The position numbers were made by a program, and so were the translations under genes. From contig NZ_AP018498.1 in the NCBI RefSeq assembly GCF_003569745.1, positions 1,897,001-1,961,000 on the forward strand: a DNA stretch of 64,000 nucleotides. The letters run 5' to 3'. The stretch is from Altererythrobacter sp. B11. Its GTDB lineage: Bacteria > Pseudomonadota > Alphaproteobacteria > Sphingomonadales > Sphingomonadaceae. Shown one piece after another: positions 1 through 8,847 of the stretch (within the stretch, counting starts at the first letter, position 1; every line of letters begins with the position of its first letter). The notes below the pieces were generated by a model. That model was given only the letters and a program-made list of their open reading frames with translations. It was not told where the DNA came from and searched no databases.

Positions 1-561
1 CAATGCCGCCGCTGTCCCATCGGCGATCTGGATAATGAAGCAGTGATGGGGGAGGGTCCGCAGGATGCCCCGCTGATGATCGTGGGGGAACAGCCGGGCG
101 ATCAGGAGGATCTGGCGCAGCGGCCCTTCGTCGGCCCGGCAGGCCGGGTGCTCGATGCCCATCTCGAACGCGCCGGGATAGATCGCAACGCCGCCTATCT
201 CACCAATGCCGTGAAGCACTTCAAATTCGTGCCGCGGGGCAAGCGCCGGCTGCATCACTCGCCCACCGCCAAGGAAATCGACATCTGCCGCTGGTGGATC
301 GAAGGAGAACGGGCGATCGTGCAGCCCCGGCTGGTGCTGGCCCTGGGTGCCAGTGCGGCGCGGTCCATGCTGGGCAAGACAGTGAGCATTTCCCGCGCAC
401 GCGGGCAGCCCCATCCGCTGGAGGATGGCAGCGAATTGTGGGTCACCGCCCATCCGTCCTATCTGCTGCGGCTCAAGGATGAAGCCAGGGACGAGCAGGA
501 GCGGCTGTTCCAGGCCGATCTTGCCGCCGTGGCCGAACGTCTGGCCGAATTGACCGGCTAA
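1..561 (+). CDS. UdgX-family uracil-DNA-binding protein (5' end outside window)
   Basis: The reading frame is open from base 1, so the N-terminus lies upstream of the window. The visible part begins with a CRRC cysteine pair, as expected for an iron-sulfur-cluster uracil-DNA glycosylase. It continues with the uracil-pocket motif GEQPGDQED, the FVGPAG turn, a KRRLH loop and a late HPSYLLR motif. UdgX proteins carry a KRRIH loop whose histidine forms a covalent bond with DNA at uracil sites; here Ile is replaced by Leu and the His is kept. In many sphingomonads this domain is the C-terminal half of a longer repair protein, so a fusion upstream is possible. It lies 38 bases before dnaE2 on the same strand, which suggests a shared damage-response role. 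Family assignment is firm; full architecture is unknown. Confidence 0.88.
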   Translation, partial: QCRRCPIGDLDNEAVMGEGPQDAPLMIVGEQPGDQEDLAQRPFVGPAGRVLDAHLERAGIDRNAAYLTNAVKHFKFVPRGKRRLHHSPTAKEIDICRWWIEGERAIVQPRLVLALGASAARSMLGKTVSISRARGQPHPLEDGSELWVTAHPSYLLRLKDEARDEQERLFQADLAAVAERLAELTG

Positions 562-599
562 TGATCCGCAGGATTTCATCCGGATAATCGGGCGGGCGC

Positions 600-3500
600 A
601 TGCCTGATATCCCGACCACGCCCGGCAAGCGCCGGATCGAGATCGATCCCACCCTGATCGATCCGCCGCCACGCGCGCCCTTTGTCGAACTCGGGCTGAT
701 GAGCAATTTCAGCTTCCTGCGCGGCGCGTCGGATGCGGTGGACCTCGTCACCACGGCCCGCGCCCTTGGCTATGATGCGATCGGCATTGCCGATGCCAAT
801 TCCATGGCCGGCGTGGTTCGCATCCATACGGAAGCAAAAACGCTGAAGTTGAAGCCACTTATCGGCTGCCGCTTAGAACTGGTGGAAGGTTTTTCCTTCC
901 TTGCCTATCCGGTGGATCGCGCAGCCTATGGCCGGCTGTGCCAGCTCATCTCTGCCGGCCGCATGGAGACCCTGCAAGGCGAGTGGCAGGAAAAGGGGGT
1001 CTGCGAAATATCCGTGGCCATGCTGGCGGAGCGTGCCGAGGGGCTGCAATTGATCCTCCTGCCGCCGGAGGATCTGGATCAGAGCTTCGATCTGGGCACC
1101 GCTCCGTTGGCGGGAGAGCAGGCGTTTTCATCGCCTTTGCGGCTGGTGCCGCCGCGTGGATCGCTGGCGGAGGTCTTGCCCGCGCTCGTGGAGCGACTGC
1201 CCAGCCTGCGGCATGTCGCGGCAAGCTTCCTTTATCGCGGCGATGATGTGGCGCGGATCGAACGGCTGGATGCACTGGCGCGCGCCCATGGGCTGTCGCT
1301 GCTGGCGACCAATGATGTGCATTACCATGCGGCGGAGCGGCGCCCTCTGCAGGATGTGATGACGGCGATCCGGCACAAGACGACGGTCGCCGCTGCGGGC
1401 TATCTCCTCCACGCCAATGCGGAACGGCACCTGAAATCGCCGGAGGAGATGTGCCGCCTGTTCCACCGCTGGCCCCATGCCATCGTGGCGTCACGCGAAG
1501 TGGCGGATAACTGCCGATTTTCGCTGGAGGAACTGCGCTATGAATATCCCCAGGAGGTCTATCCCGAAGGTCGCACGCCGCAGAAGCATCTGGAAGTCCT
1601 GACGCGGGAAGGGGCGGAGTGGCGCTATCCCGCAGGCGTGCCCGCCAGCGTGGCCGAGACGCTGGGCACGGAACTGGCGCTGATCGGCAAGCTCAAGCTT
1701 GCCCGCTATTTCCTGACCATCAAGGCGATCGTCGATTTTGCCCGGGGGCAGGAACCGCCAATCCTGTGCCAGGGCCGCGGCAGTGCCGCCAATTCGGCCG
1801 TATGCTATTGCCTTGGCATCACCTCGGTCGATCCGGCCCGGCACGCCCTGCTGTTCGATCGCTTCATTTCCGAAGAGCGGAACGAACCCCCGGATATCGA
1901 CGTCGATTTCGAACATGAGCGACGCGAAGAGGTGATCCAGCATCTCTACAGTCGCTACGGCCGCGATCGCGCGGGCCTGTGCGCTACGGTGATCCACTAC
2001 CGCCCGCGCATGGCGATCCGCGAAGTGGGCAAGGCGATGGGCCTGTCGGAAGATGTCACCAGCGCGCTCGCCCGCACGGTATGGGGCAGCTATGGGCAGG
2101 AAGTGGCCGCGCGCCATGCCGCCGAAATCGGGCTGGATCTGTCGGACCCGCATTTGCGGCGGGTTCTGAAGCTGACCGAGCAGATGATCGGCATGCCGCG
2201 TCACCTGTCGCAGCATGTCGGCGGCTTCATCCTGACCGAAAACCCGCTGACGGATACGGTGCCGATCGGCAATGGCGCCATGCCCGATCGCAGCTTCATC
2301 GAATGGGACAAGGACGATATCGACGCGCTGGGCATCCTGAAGGTGGATGTGCTGGCGCTGGGCATGCTGACCTGCATCCGAAAATGCCTCGATCTGGTGG
2401 AAGAGCATCACGGAAGGGCGTTGACCCTGGCCACGGTGCCGCGGGAGGATCCGGAAACCTACGCCATGCTGCGGCAGGGGGATTCGCTCGGTGTGTTCCA
2501 GGTGGAAAGCCGTGCGCAGATGAACATGCTGCCCCGGCTGCGCCCGCGTGAATTCTATGATTTGGTGATCCAGGTGGCGATTGTGCGGCCGGGCCCGATC
2601 CAGGGCGACATGGTGCACCCCTATCTGAAAAGACGGCGGGGGGAGGAGCGGGTGGCGATTCCCGCCCCTGCGCCCGAGCATGGGCCGCCGGACGAGCTTT
2701 CGAGCATCCTCGGGCGCACGCTGGGGGTGCCGATCTTCCAGGAACAGGCGATGAAGATCGCACTGGATGCGGCAAAGTTTAAACCGGAGGAGGCGAACCG
2801 GCTGCGCAAGGCCATGGCCACCTTCCGCAGCCGCGGCATGGTGCACGAACTGGAGGACATGATGGTCGGCCGCATGGTGGAGCGCGGCTATGACCCCGAA
2901 TTCGCCGCGCGCTGCTTCAACCAGATCAAGGGCTTCGGCGAATATGGCTTTCCCGAAAGCCACGCCGCCAGCTTTGCCCAGCTGGTCTATGTCTCCAGCT
3001 GGCTGAAATGCCATTATCCGGCGGGCTTCGCCTGCGCGCTGCTCAATTCGCAGCCCATGGGGTTTTACGCCCCGGCGCAGATCGTGCGCGATCTTGCCGA
3101 GCATGGGGGCACGGTGTTGCCGGTGGATGTGAATTGCAGCGAATGGGATTGCACGCTGGAGAAGACCGAGGGCGAAGGTTCCGGCAGCACCTCGCTTGAT
3201 GGGCAGATGGCCCTGCGCCTGGGGTTCCGGCAGGTGGATGGCTTTCCCGCCCACGCCGCCGCGCGGCTGCTGGCCGCGCGGGCGAAGGGCGGACGCTTCC
3301 GTGATGTGGCCGAATTGCGCGAGCGGGCCGGGCTGATCCCGGCGCATATCGAAAAGCTGGCCTCTGCCGACTGCTTCGGCTCCATCGCTCTGTCGCGTCG
3401 CCAGGCCCTGTGGGATGCCCGCAGCATCGTCGCCGCGCCCGACCTGCCGCTGTTCGTTCATGCGGAAACGCGCGCGGAAGGCGCGGAGCGGCGGCAGGCG

Positions 3501-4046
3501 GCGTTGCCGCATATGCCGCTGTCGGAGGAGGTGGTCACCGATTACCAGACGCTGCGCCTGAGCCTGAAGGCTCACCCCATGGCCTTCCTGCGGGCCGGGC
3601 TGGCCCAGCGCGGCTTTGCCCGGTGCAGTGAACTGACGAGCCGCAAATACCGCGCCATGGTGAAGGTTTCCGGCGTGGTGCTGATCCGCCAGCGTCCCGG
3701 CAGCGCCAAGGGCGTCTGCTTCATCACGCTGGAGGACGAGACGGGGATCGCCAATGTCATCGTATGGCCCCATGTGATGGAGCGCTATCGCCGCATCGTC
3801 ATGGGGGCGCGCCTGGTGGAGATACGCGGGCGCGTGGAATATGAAGATGGCGTGCTGCATGTGATTGCCGACCACCTGCACGATGCCACCGCGCAGCTGC
3901 ACCACCTGTCGGAAGATCTGCTGAAGCCGGACATGGATCGCGGCGATCACGTCAACCGGCCGCTGCAGGGCAGCCGCGCGCATGATTGGCGGCAGGGCCA
4001 TCCGCGCGATGCCCGGATCGTTCCGAAGTCCCGCGACTTCCATTGA
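600..4046 (+). CDS. dnaE2: Error-prone DNA polymerase DnaE2
   Basis: This 1148-residue protein is a C-family DNA polymerase alpha subunit. An N-terminal PHP domain (SNFSFLRGASD near residue 35) is followed by the polymerase core with catalytic acidic motif PDIDVDFE at residues 431-438. A helix-hairpin-helix region and a C-terminal OB fold come next, and the ending IPKSRDFH-like tail (IVPKSRDFH) is typical of DnaE2 rather than replicative DnaE1. DnaE2 carries out mutagenic translesion synthesis, usually with ImuA and ImuB. The partner genes are not visible here; the gene upstream is a UdgX protein instead. The ATG at 600 is the first possible start after an in-frame stop at 585-587, and its ribosome-binding site is weak. 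No GTTC-N7-GTTC-type LexA box was found in the 38-base gap. Confidence 0.96.
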   Translation: MPDIPTTPGKRRIEIDPTLIDPPPRAPFVELGLMSNFSFLRGASDAVDLVTTARALGYDAIGIADANSMAGVVRIHTEAKTLKLKPLIGCRLELVEGFSFLAYPVDRAAYGRLCQLISAGRMETLQGEWQEKGVCEISVAMLAERAEGLQLILLPPEDLDQSFDLGTAPLAGEQAFSSPLRLVPPRGSLAEVLPALVERLPSLRHVAASFLYRGDDVARIERLDALARAHGLSLLATNDVHYHAAERRPLQDVMTAIRHKTTVAAAGYLLHANAERHLKSPEEMCRLFHRWPHAIVASREVADNCRFSLEELRYEYPQEVYPEGRTPQKHLEVLTREGAEWRYPAGVPASVAETLGTELALIGKLKLARYFLTIKAIVDFARGQEPPILCQGRGSAANSAVCYCLGITSVDPARHALLFDRFISEERNEPPDIDVDFEHERREEVIQHLYSRYGRDRAGLCATVIHYRPRMAIREVGKAMGLSEDVTSALARTVWGSYGQEVAARHAAEIGLDLSDPHLRRVLKLTEQMIGMPRHLSQHVGGFILTENPLTDTVPIGNGAMPDRSFIEWDKDDIDALGILKVDVLALGMLTCIRKCLDLVEEHHGRALTLATVPREDPETYAMLRQGDSLGVFQVESRAQMNMLPRLRPREFYDLVIQVAIVRPGPIQGDMVHPYLKRRRGEERVAIPAPAPEHGPPDELSSILGRTLGVPIFQEQAMKIALDAAKFKPEEANRLRKAMATFRSRGMVHELEDMMVGRMVERGYDPEFAARCFNQIKGFGEYGFPESHAASFAQLVYVSSWLKCHYPAGFACALLNSQPMGFYAPAQIVRDLAEHGGTVLPVDVNCSEWDCTLEKTEGEGSGSTSLDGQMALRLGFRQVDGFPAHAAARLLAARAKGGRFRDVAELRERAGLIPAHIEKLASADCFGSIALSRRQALWDARSIVAAPDLPLFVHAETRAEGAERRQAALPHMPLSEEVVTDYQTLRLSLKAHPMAFLRAGLAQRGFARCSELTSRKYRAMVKVSGVVLIRQRPGSAKGVCFITLEDETGIANVIVWPHVMERYRRIVMGARLVEIRGRVEYEDGVLHVIADHLHDATAQLHHLSEDLLKPDMDRGDHVNRPLQGSRAHDWRQGHPRDARIVPKSRDFH

Positions 4047-4048
4047 GG

Positions 4049-4771
4049 ATGAGATTGTCCACCCGCATCGGCCGGTTCCGGTTCGACCGTGCCCTGATTG
4101 CCTTGCTAGTGCTCGGGGCGCTGGGGCTCGCCGTGCGGGGCTGGTTGCAGGACCATCCGGAGCACAATCCCTGGGCGCCGCTCGACCTCGACGATCCGCC
4201 CGGCTGGGCCACACAGCGCAAGCTGGCGGCCTTGCGGAGCGACCCTGCTGAATGCCGCGCGGTGCTGGAACGCAGCGGCGTGGCCTTCGCCGCGCTCGAC
4301 CCGGTGGGCGAAGGGGAGTGCCGGCGGGACGACCGCACCGTGCTTTCCGACGCGCCGCTCAGCCCCCGTCGCCCCGCCACCAGCTGTGCCGTGGCGGCGG
4401 GGCTGGAGTTGTGGCTGCGGCGGGCAGTGGAACCGGCCGCGCGTGAGATCCTCGGCTCGCCCGTGGCGCGGATCGAGCATTTCGGCGCTTATAGCTGCCG
4501 GCGCATCTATGGGCGCGATAGCGGCGCCTGGAGCGAGCATGCGACCGGCAATGCGATCGACATCGCCGCCTTCGTGCTGGAGGACGGGCGCCGGATCAGC
4601 GTGGTGGGCGACTGGGATGGGGAGGGGGAGGACGCCGCCTTCCTGCATCGCGTGCGTGACGGCGCCTGCGACGTGTTCGGTACTGTCCTCTCGCCCGATT
4701 ACAACGCGGCCCATGCCGATCACTTCCATCTCGACCAGGAAGCGCGCGGGTTCGGCGGCGTATGCCGATGA
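4049..4771 (+). CDS. Extensin-family protein, LAS-type peptidase fold, membrane anchored
   Basis: The 240-residue protein starts with a short cationic stretch and one hydrophobic segment (ALIALLVLGALGLAVRG), then a periplasmic domain. The domain has the extensin-like C-terminal signature: SEHATGNAIDIAAF, a WDGEGED segment and HADHFHLD. The HxxGxAxD and HxHxxD arrangement matches the zinc site of LAS/M15-type peptidoglycan peptidases, so a cell-wall role is likely; substrate is not known. Four cysteines in the domain could form disulfides. ATG 4049 lies two bases after the dnaE2 stop and directly precedes the membrane segment; an in-frame ATG at 3986 would overlap dnaE2 and add an uncharacteristic leader. 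Confidence 0.85.
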   Translation: MRLSTRIGRFRFDRALIALLVLGALGLAVRGWLQDHPEHNPWAPLDLDDPPGWATQRKLAALRSDPAECRAVLERSGVAFAALDPVGEGECRRDDRTVLSDAPLSPRRPATSCAVAAGLELWLRRAVEPAAREILGSPVARIEHFGAYSCRRIYGRDSGAWSEHATGNAIDIAAFVLEDGRRISVVGDWDGEGEDAAFLHRVRDGACDVFGTVLSPDYNAAHADHFHLDQEARGFGGVCR

Positions 4772-4838
4772 CGGGTGCGGGCTAAGTTCTTGTTTATCTA
4801 TCGCTGCTATCCGCAGGATAGAGGAGCGCCATCGAACC

Positions 4839-5351
4839 ATGCCCAAGCCCCGCGAACCACGGAAGCCGGTTCGCATCCCCGCCCGCCTGAAGACCGATCT
4901 TGGCTGGGGGGATGCGGATATCCGCAATGTCTCCTCCCGCGGGATCATGGCGGTTTGTGACAAGCCGCCGCCGCGCGGGAGCTACGTGGAGCTTCGCCGC
5001 GGCAGCTATGTGGTGATTGGGCGGGTGGCGTGGAGCGCGCTGGATCGCTTCGGTCTGCAAGCGCAGGACCGGATCGAACTGGACGATCTGATGAAGCCGC
5101 CGGCATCGGGCAACAAGCGCACCGGCGATCGACGGCGCAACTCGCGGGGGCGGGAGGCCAGGGCAGTCTACCGGCCCAGCACGAAGGAGCGGCAGGAAGC
5201 GAGCATTCGCTTCGGCCGCGCCTTTCAGTTCATCGCCATCGCTGGCGTGGCGGGCATGGCTGCAGTCGGGGTCGCCTATGCGGTTGCTGGCGTGTTGTCA
5301 CAGCCGATGGAAGCGGTCTCCCACGCGCTTCACGCCAAGCCGGAAGCCTGA
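4839..5351 (+). CDS. PilZ-domain protein with C-terminal membrane segment
   Basis: This 170-residue protein starts at ATG 4839 behind a GAGGAG ribosome-binding site. The N-terminal 90 residues look like a PilZ domain: RIPAR (RxxxR) at about residue 12 and NVSSRG ([D/N]xSxxG) near residue 30 are the two c-di-GMP-contacting motifs. A basic, low-complexity linker follows, then one hydrophobic segment (FIAIAGVAGMAAVGVAYAVA) near the C-terminus. The protein is therefore probably a membrane-tethered c-di-GMP receptor. It is convergent with phoB. The output is unknown; the nearby exopolysaccharide locus is a possible but unproven target. Confidence 0.8.
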   Translation: MPKPREPRKPVRIPARLKTDLGWGDADIRNVSSRGIMAVCDKPPPRGSYVELRRGSYVVIGRVAWSALDRFGLQAQDRIELDDLMKPPASGNKRTGDRRRNSRGREARAVYRPSTKERQEASIRFGRAFQFIAIAGVAGMAAVGVAYAVAGVLSQPMEAVSHALHAKPEA

Positions 5352-5382
5352 CTCAGCGCGACGCTGGCAACAGCTTCGCCGC

Positions 5383-6072
5383 TCAGACCGGTTCCAGCGC
5401 GTAGCCGGCGGAGCGGACGGTGCGGATGGGATCCTTGCCATGTTCGATGGTAATCGCCTTCCGCAGCCGCCGGATGTGCACGTCCACCGTGCGTTCCTCG
5501 ATCTCGCTGCCGGTGCCCCACACCGCATCCAGCAGCTGACTGCGCGAGAACACCCGCCTTGGATGCTCCATGAAGAACTTGAGCAGGCGATATTCCGTCG
5601 GCCCGATCTGCAACTGGCGGCCGCGCCGCTCCACCCGGTGGGCAACAGGATCGAGCTTCATGTCCCCGGCCTCGATCGTCTCGCCGGCCAGCGCCGGGCG
5701 CACGCGGCGCAGCACGGCGGAGACGCGGGCGAGCAGTTCGCGCGGGGAGAAAGGCTTGGTGACGTAGTCATCCGCCCCGGTTTCCAGCCCGCGCACCCGG
5801 TCGTCCTCCGCCTCGCGGGCGGTCAGCATGATGATCGGCACATGAGCGGTGGCCTTGTCGCGCCGCAGGCGGCGGCACACCTCGATCCCGCTCGTCCCTT
5901 CGATCATCCAGTCGAGGATGACGAGATCGGGTGCGTCTTCCGAGGCGAAAACCAGCGCCTCGTCGCCATCGGCGGTGACACGGACATCATAGCCTTCGCT
6001 CTCGAAACGGTATTCGAGAAGTTCGGCTAGAGCGTGATCGTCTTCAACGAGCAGCAGCTTGGGTGCGGACAC
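5383..6072 (-). CDS. phoB: Phosphate regulon response regulator PhoB
   Basis: This 229-residue OmpR-type regulator has an N-terminal receiver with acidic pair D11-D12, phosphoacceptor D54 (LVILDWMI) and K106 (VTKPF). A winged-helix DNA-binding domain follows (GPTEYRLLKFFMEHP, then RTVDVHIRRLRKAI). Length and both halves match PhoB closely. It is the last gene of the phosphate cluster, 65 bases after phoU, with its own Pho-box-like array in that gap, which suggests autoregulation. Phosphorylated by PhoR, it would activate pst and porin transcription under phosphate limitation. Confidence 0.96.
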   Translation of the reverse strand: MSAPKLLLVEDDHALAELLEYRFESEGYDVRVTADGDEALVFASEDAPDLVILDWMIEGTSGIEVCRRLRRDKATAHVPIIMLTAREAEDDRVRGLETGADDYVTKPFSPRELLARVSAVLRRVRPALAGETIEAGDMKLDPVAHRVERRGRQLQIGPTEYRLLKFFMEHPRRVFSRSQLLDAVWGTGSEIEERTVDVHIRRLRKAITIEHGKDPIRTVRSAGYALEPV

Positions 6073-6112
6073 GGTGCTTACCCCTTTCGAGTCAGCCCAT
6101 AACCACTGTCAT

Positions 6113-6141
6113 ATTACATTCTTGCGACAAGAATGGGTCAA
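6113..6141 (-). promoter_or_regulatory. Pho-box array upstream of phoB
   Basis: Reading the minus strand, three 7-mers lie at exact 11-base spacing: TTGACCC, TTGTCGC and ATGTAAT. The first and second resemble the PhoB half-site CTGTCAT/TTGTCAC. The central 11-mer TTGTCGCAAGA is identical to that in the array before pstS. The site ends about 40 bases before the phoB start and overlaps the phoU stop codon by a few bases. PhoB binds direct repeats with 11-base periodicity, so autoregulation of phoB is inferred. Confidence 0.7.
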
Positions 6142-6806
6142 CGATCGATATCATCCGGATAAGCGCCGGTTGCGGCGAAGTGCACCATTTCGGCAACATT
6201 GGTGGCGTGATCGCCAATCCGCTCCAGATTGCGGGCAACGAAGAGATATTGCGCCGCGCTGCTGATGGTGGCCGGATTTTCCACCATGTAGCTGACGAGA
6301 TTGCGAAAGATGCTGTCGTAGAAGGCATCGACCCGGTCATCGCGCTCGATCACCTCGCGCGCCACGATGGGATCGCGCGCGGCATAGGCGGTCAGCACGT
6401 CATGCACCATCTCTGCCGCGAGTTCGCCCATGGCGGGGATCAGCGTGAGCGGTTCGAAGCGGTGGCGGCCCTCGATGCGACCGACGCGCTTGGCGATGTT
6501 CTTGGCGTAATCGCCGATTCGCTCCACCACGCCGGCGATCTTGAGCGCCGCGATGATCTCGCGCAGATCATCCGCCATAGGCGCACGCAGGGCGAGCATG
6601 CGCACCGCCATGGTGTCGACTTCCATCTCCAGCGAATCGAGCTTCTTGTCGCGCTTCACGACCTCGCGACCGAGTTCCTCGTCGCCATTCATGAGCGCTT
6701 CCATCGCCTCATGAATGGCGACTTCGGCCAGGCCACCCATTTCGGCGATCAGCCCGCGCAGGCGGGTGATATCCTCGTCGAACGCCTTGACCGTGTGCTC
6801 TGCCAT
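6138..6806 (-). CDS. phoU: Phosphate transport regulator PhoU
   Basis: The 222-residue protein is all-helical with two PhoU repeats. It contains the metal-binding E/DxxxD-type patterns seen in the family (RDKKLDSLEMEVD and ERDDRVDAFYDSIFRN). PhoU links Pst transporter status to PhoR and keeps PhoB inactive when phosphate is plentiful. ATG 6806 shares its A with the pstB stop (TGATG), so the two are probably translationally coupled. A longer in-frame extension upstream is possible but lies inside pstB and was not used. Confidence 0.95.
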   Translation of the reverse strand: MAEHTVKAFDEDITRLRGLIAEMGGLAEVAIHEAMEALMNGDEELGREVVKRDKKLDSLEMEVDTMAVRMLALRAPMADDLREIIAALKIAGVVERIGDYAKNIAKRVGRIEGRHRFEPLTLIPAMGELAAEMVHDVLTAYAARDPIVAREVIERDDRVDAFYDSIFRNLVSYMVENPATISSAAQYLFVARNLERIGDHATNVAEMVHFAATGAYPDDIDR

Positions 6807-7591
6807 CAACCGTATCTGCCTGTGATGTAATCCTTGGTCCGCTCTTCGCGGGGATTCGTGAATATGTCTGACGTTTGACCGTATTCCACCATTTTGCCCA
6901 GATGGAAGAAGGCGGTCCGCTGCGAAACCCGCGCTGCCTGCTGCATTGAGTGCGTAACGATCACGATGGCATATCGGCCACGCAATTCGTCGATCAATTC
7001 CTCGATCTTCGCCGTGGCGATCGGATCGAGGGCCGAGCAGGGCTCGTCCATCAGGATGACTTCGGGTTGCACCGCGATCGCACGGGCGATGCACAGCCGT
7101 TGCTGCTGGCCCCCGGAAAGCGCTGTGCCCGAATCGTTCAGCCGATCCTTGACCTCTTCCCACAGGCCGGCGCGGCGAAGCGACTTCTCGACGATGGTGT
7201 CGAGATCCGCCTTGCCTTCGGCCAGGCCATGGATTTTCGGCCCATAGGCGATGTTGTCATAGATCGACTTGGGGAAGGGGTTTGGCTTCTGGAACACCAT
7301 GCCCACACGGGCGCGCAGCTGCACCACGTCCATCCTGGAGCGGTAGATGTCCTCCCCGTCTAGTTCGATCGTGCCTTCCACCCGCGCGTTGGAGATCGTG
7401 TCGTTCATCCGGTTCAGCGTGCGCAGGAAGGTAGACTTGCCGCAGCCCGATGGGCCGATGAAGGCAGTCACATATTCGGTCATGATGTCGATCGAAACGG
7501 AATCGATCGCCTGCTTGTCACCGTAGAACACGTTGACATCGCGGGCGCACATCTTGGCGTCGGGCTGGTTGGGCGTCGCGTCTGTCACCAC
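6806..7591 (-). CDS. pstB: Phosphate ABC transporter ATPase PstB
   Basis: This 261-residue ABC ATPase has Walker [10 protein letters not shown] at residues 46-54, the Q-loop segment [15 protein letters not shown], signature LSGGQQQRL and Walker [14 protein letters not shown]. The [11 protein letters not shown] stretch is diagnostic for PstB. It energises phosphate import by PstCA at the inner membrane. The start is GTG, within the end of pstA (the GTG at 7591 or the adjacent one at 7588), a 7-base overlap that implies coupled translation. Confidence 0.97.
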   Translation of the reverse strand: MVTDATPNQPDAKMCARDVNVFYGDKQAIDSVSIDIMTEYVTAFIGPSGCGKSTFLRTLNRMNDTISNARVEGTIELDGEDIYRSRMDVVQLRARVGMVFQKPNPFPKSIYDNIAYGPKIHGLAEGKADLDTIVEKSLRRAGLWEEVKDRLNDSGTALSGGQQQRLCIARAIAVQPEVILMDEPCSALDPIATAKIEELIDELRGRYAIVIVTHSMQQAARVSQRTAFFHLGKMVEYGQTSDIFTNPREERTKDYITGRYG

Positions 7592-8847
7592 TTCTTCTCG
7601 AATTTGTTACGCAGGTAGATGGCAAGGCCATTCATAACCAGCAGGAATATAAGGAGCACGATGATCGCCGCGGAGGTGCGCTCCACGAAACCGCGGTCGA
7701 TTTCGTCGGACCACAGGAAGATCTGCACCGGCAGGACGGTAGAAGGATCGGTGAAGCCGTCGGGCGGAGTCGCCACGAAGGCGCGCATGCCGATCATCAG
7801 CAACGGCGCCGTCTCCCCCAGCGCGCGGGCCATGCCGATGATGGTGCCGGTGAGAATGCCGGGCAGGGCAAGCGGCAGGACGTGATGGAACACCACCTGG
7901 ATGGGCGAGGCGCCGAGCGCCATGGCGCCGTCGCGGATCGAAGGCGGCACGGCCTTGATCGCATTGCGGCCGGAAATCACGATCACGGGCATGGTCATCA
8001 GCGCCAGCGTCATTCCCCCGATCAGCGGGGCGGAGCGCATATGCGGGAAGATCACCAGAAACACGGCCAGACCCAGCAGGCCGAAGATGATGGACGGGAC
8101 CGCGGCCAGATTGTTGATCGACACCTCGATCAGGTCGGTCCAGCGGTTCTTCGGGGCGTATTCCTCCAGATAGAGCGCTGCCAGCACGCCGATGGGGAAA
8201 GCGAGGGCGAGCGTGACGATCATCGTCAGGATCGAGCCCTTCAGTGCGCTCCAGATGCCGACCATCTGCGGATCAGTGGCGTCCGAGCGGGTAAGGAAGC
8301 CGGGGTCGAAATGCCGCTCCAGCAGGCCGCGCGCCGCAAGATCGCGCGCCAGCGGCTGCAGTTCCGCCTGCCCGTCCCCGGAGAGGGCGGAGGAGAGCGA
8401 TTCGGTGGCGGGGAGCCACACCTGGCTGGTCCGGTGCAAAATGTCCGGCCGCTCAAGGATCATGTCGGCCACCACGCGCCAGGCGTCGCCATTGAGCTGT
8501 TCCGCGCCCGCTGCGCCCAGCGTCTGTTCGGCGCTGGCCTCCACGAATTGTGGCAGGCCCTGGCTTTCGAGCGAGCGGATTTGCACGCCGCGGTCACCCA
8601 GCGAAGGGTCGCTGGAGAAGGCGGCGCTGGCAAAATCGAGATCCACGCGCAGCTCCGCGCGCTGGAAACCGCCGATTCCGTTGATTGTCATGGTGCCAAG
8701 CAGGAACAGCAGCACTGCGACCGAGAACAGGATCGCGCCCAGGCCCGCACGGCGGAAGCGGCGCTCCGCCGCGTAGCGCTTCTTCAGCCGCGCTTCGAAG
8801 GCGGCGGTGCGGGTGGGGGCGCCGTTCATGTTGCCGGGCTCACTCAT
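7585..8847 (-). CDS. pstA: Phosphate ABC transporter permease PstA
   Basis: This 420-residue inner-membrane permease has an N-terminal membrane segment, then a long periplasmic region of about 150 residues. The binding-protein-dependent permease core follows, with the EAA-type loop ([20 protein letters not shown]). The long N-terminal insertion is usual in alphaproteobacterial PstA and makes it larger than the roughly 300-residue enterobacterial form. It pairs with PstC to form the phosphate channel. Its start overlaps the pstC end by 8 bases. Confidence 0.95.
   Translation of the reverse strand: MSEPGNMNGAPTRTAAFEARLKKRYAAERRFRRAGLGAILFSVAVLLFLLGTMTINGIGGFQRAELRVDLDFASAAFSSDPSLGDRGVQIRSLESQGLPQFVEASAEQTLGAAGAEQLNGDAWRVVADMILERPDILHRTSQVWLPATESLSSALSGDGQAELQPLARDLAARGLLERHFDPGFLTRSDATDPQMVGIWSALKGSILTMIVTLALAFPIGVLAALYLEEYAPKNRWTDLIEVSINNLAAVPSIIFGLLGLAVFLVIFPHMRSAPLIGGMTLALMTMPVIVISGRNAIKAVPPSIRDGAMALGASPIQVVFHHVLPLALPGILTGTIIGMARALGETAPLLMIGMRAFVATPPDGFTDPSTVLPVQIFLWSDEIDRGFVERTSAAIIVLLIFLLVMNGLAIYLRNKFEKKW

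Noticed and set aside
562-599. Possible LexA (SOS) box before dnaE2
   Set aside because: No GTTC-N7-GTTC or GAAC-N7-GAAC pattern with correct spacing; any box would lie upstream of the window.
1491-4214. Long minus-strand open frame opposite dnaE2
   Set aside because: It is antisense to a clear DnaE2 gene; long antisense frames are common in GC-rich coding DNA, and the translation is His/Arg/Gln-rich without domains.
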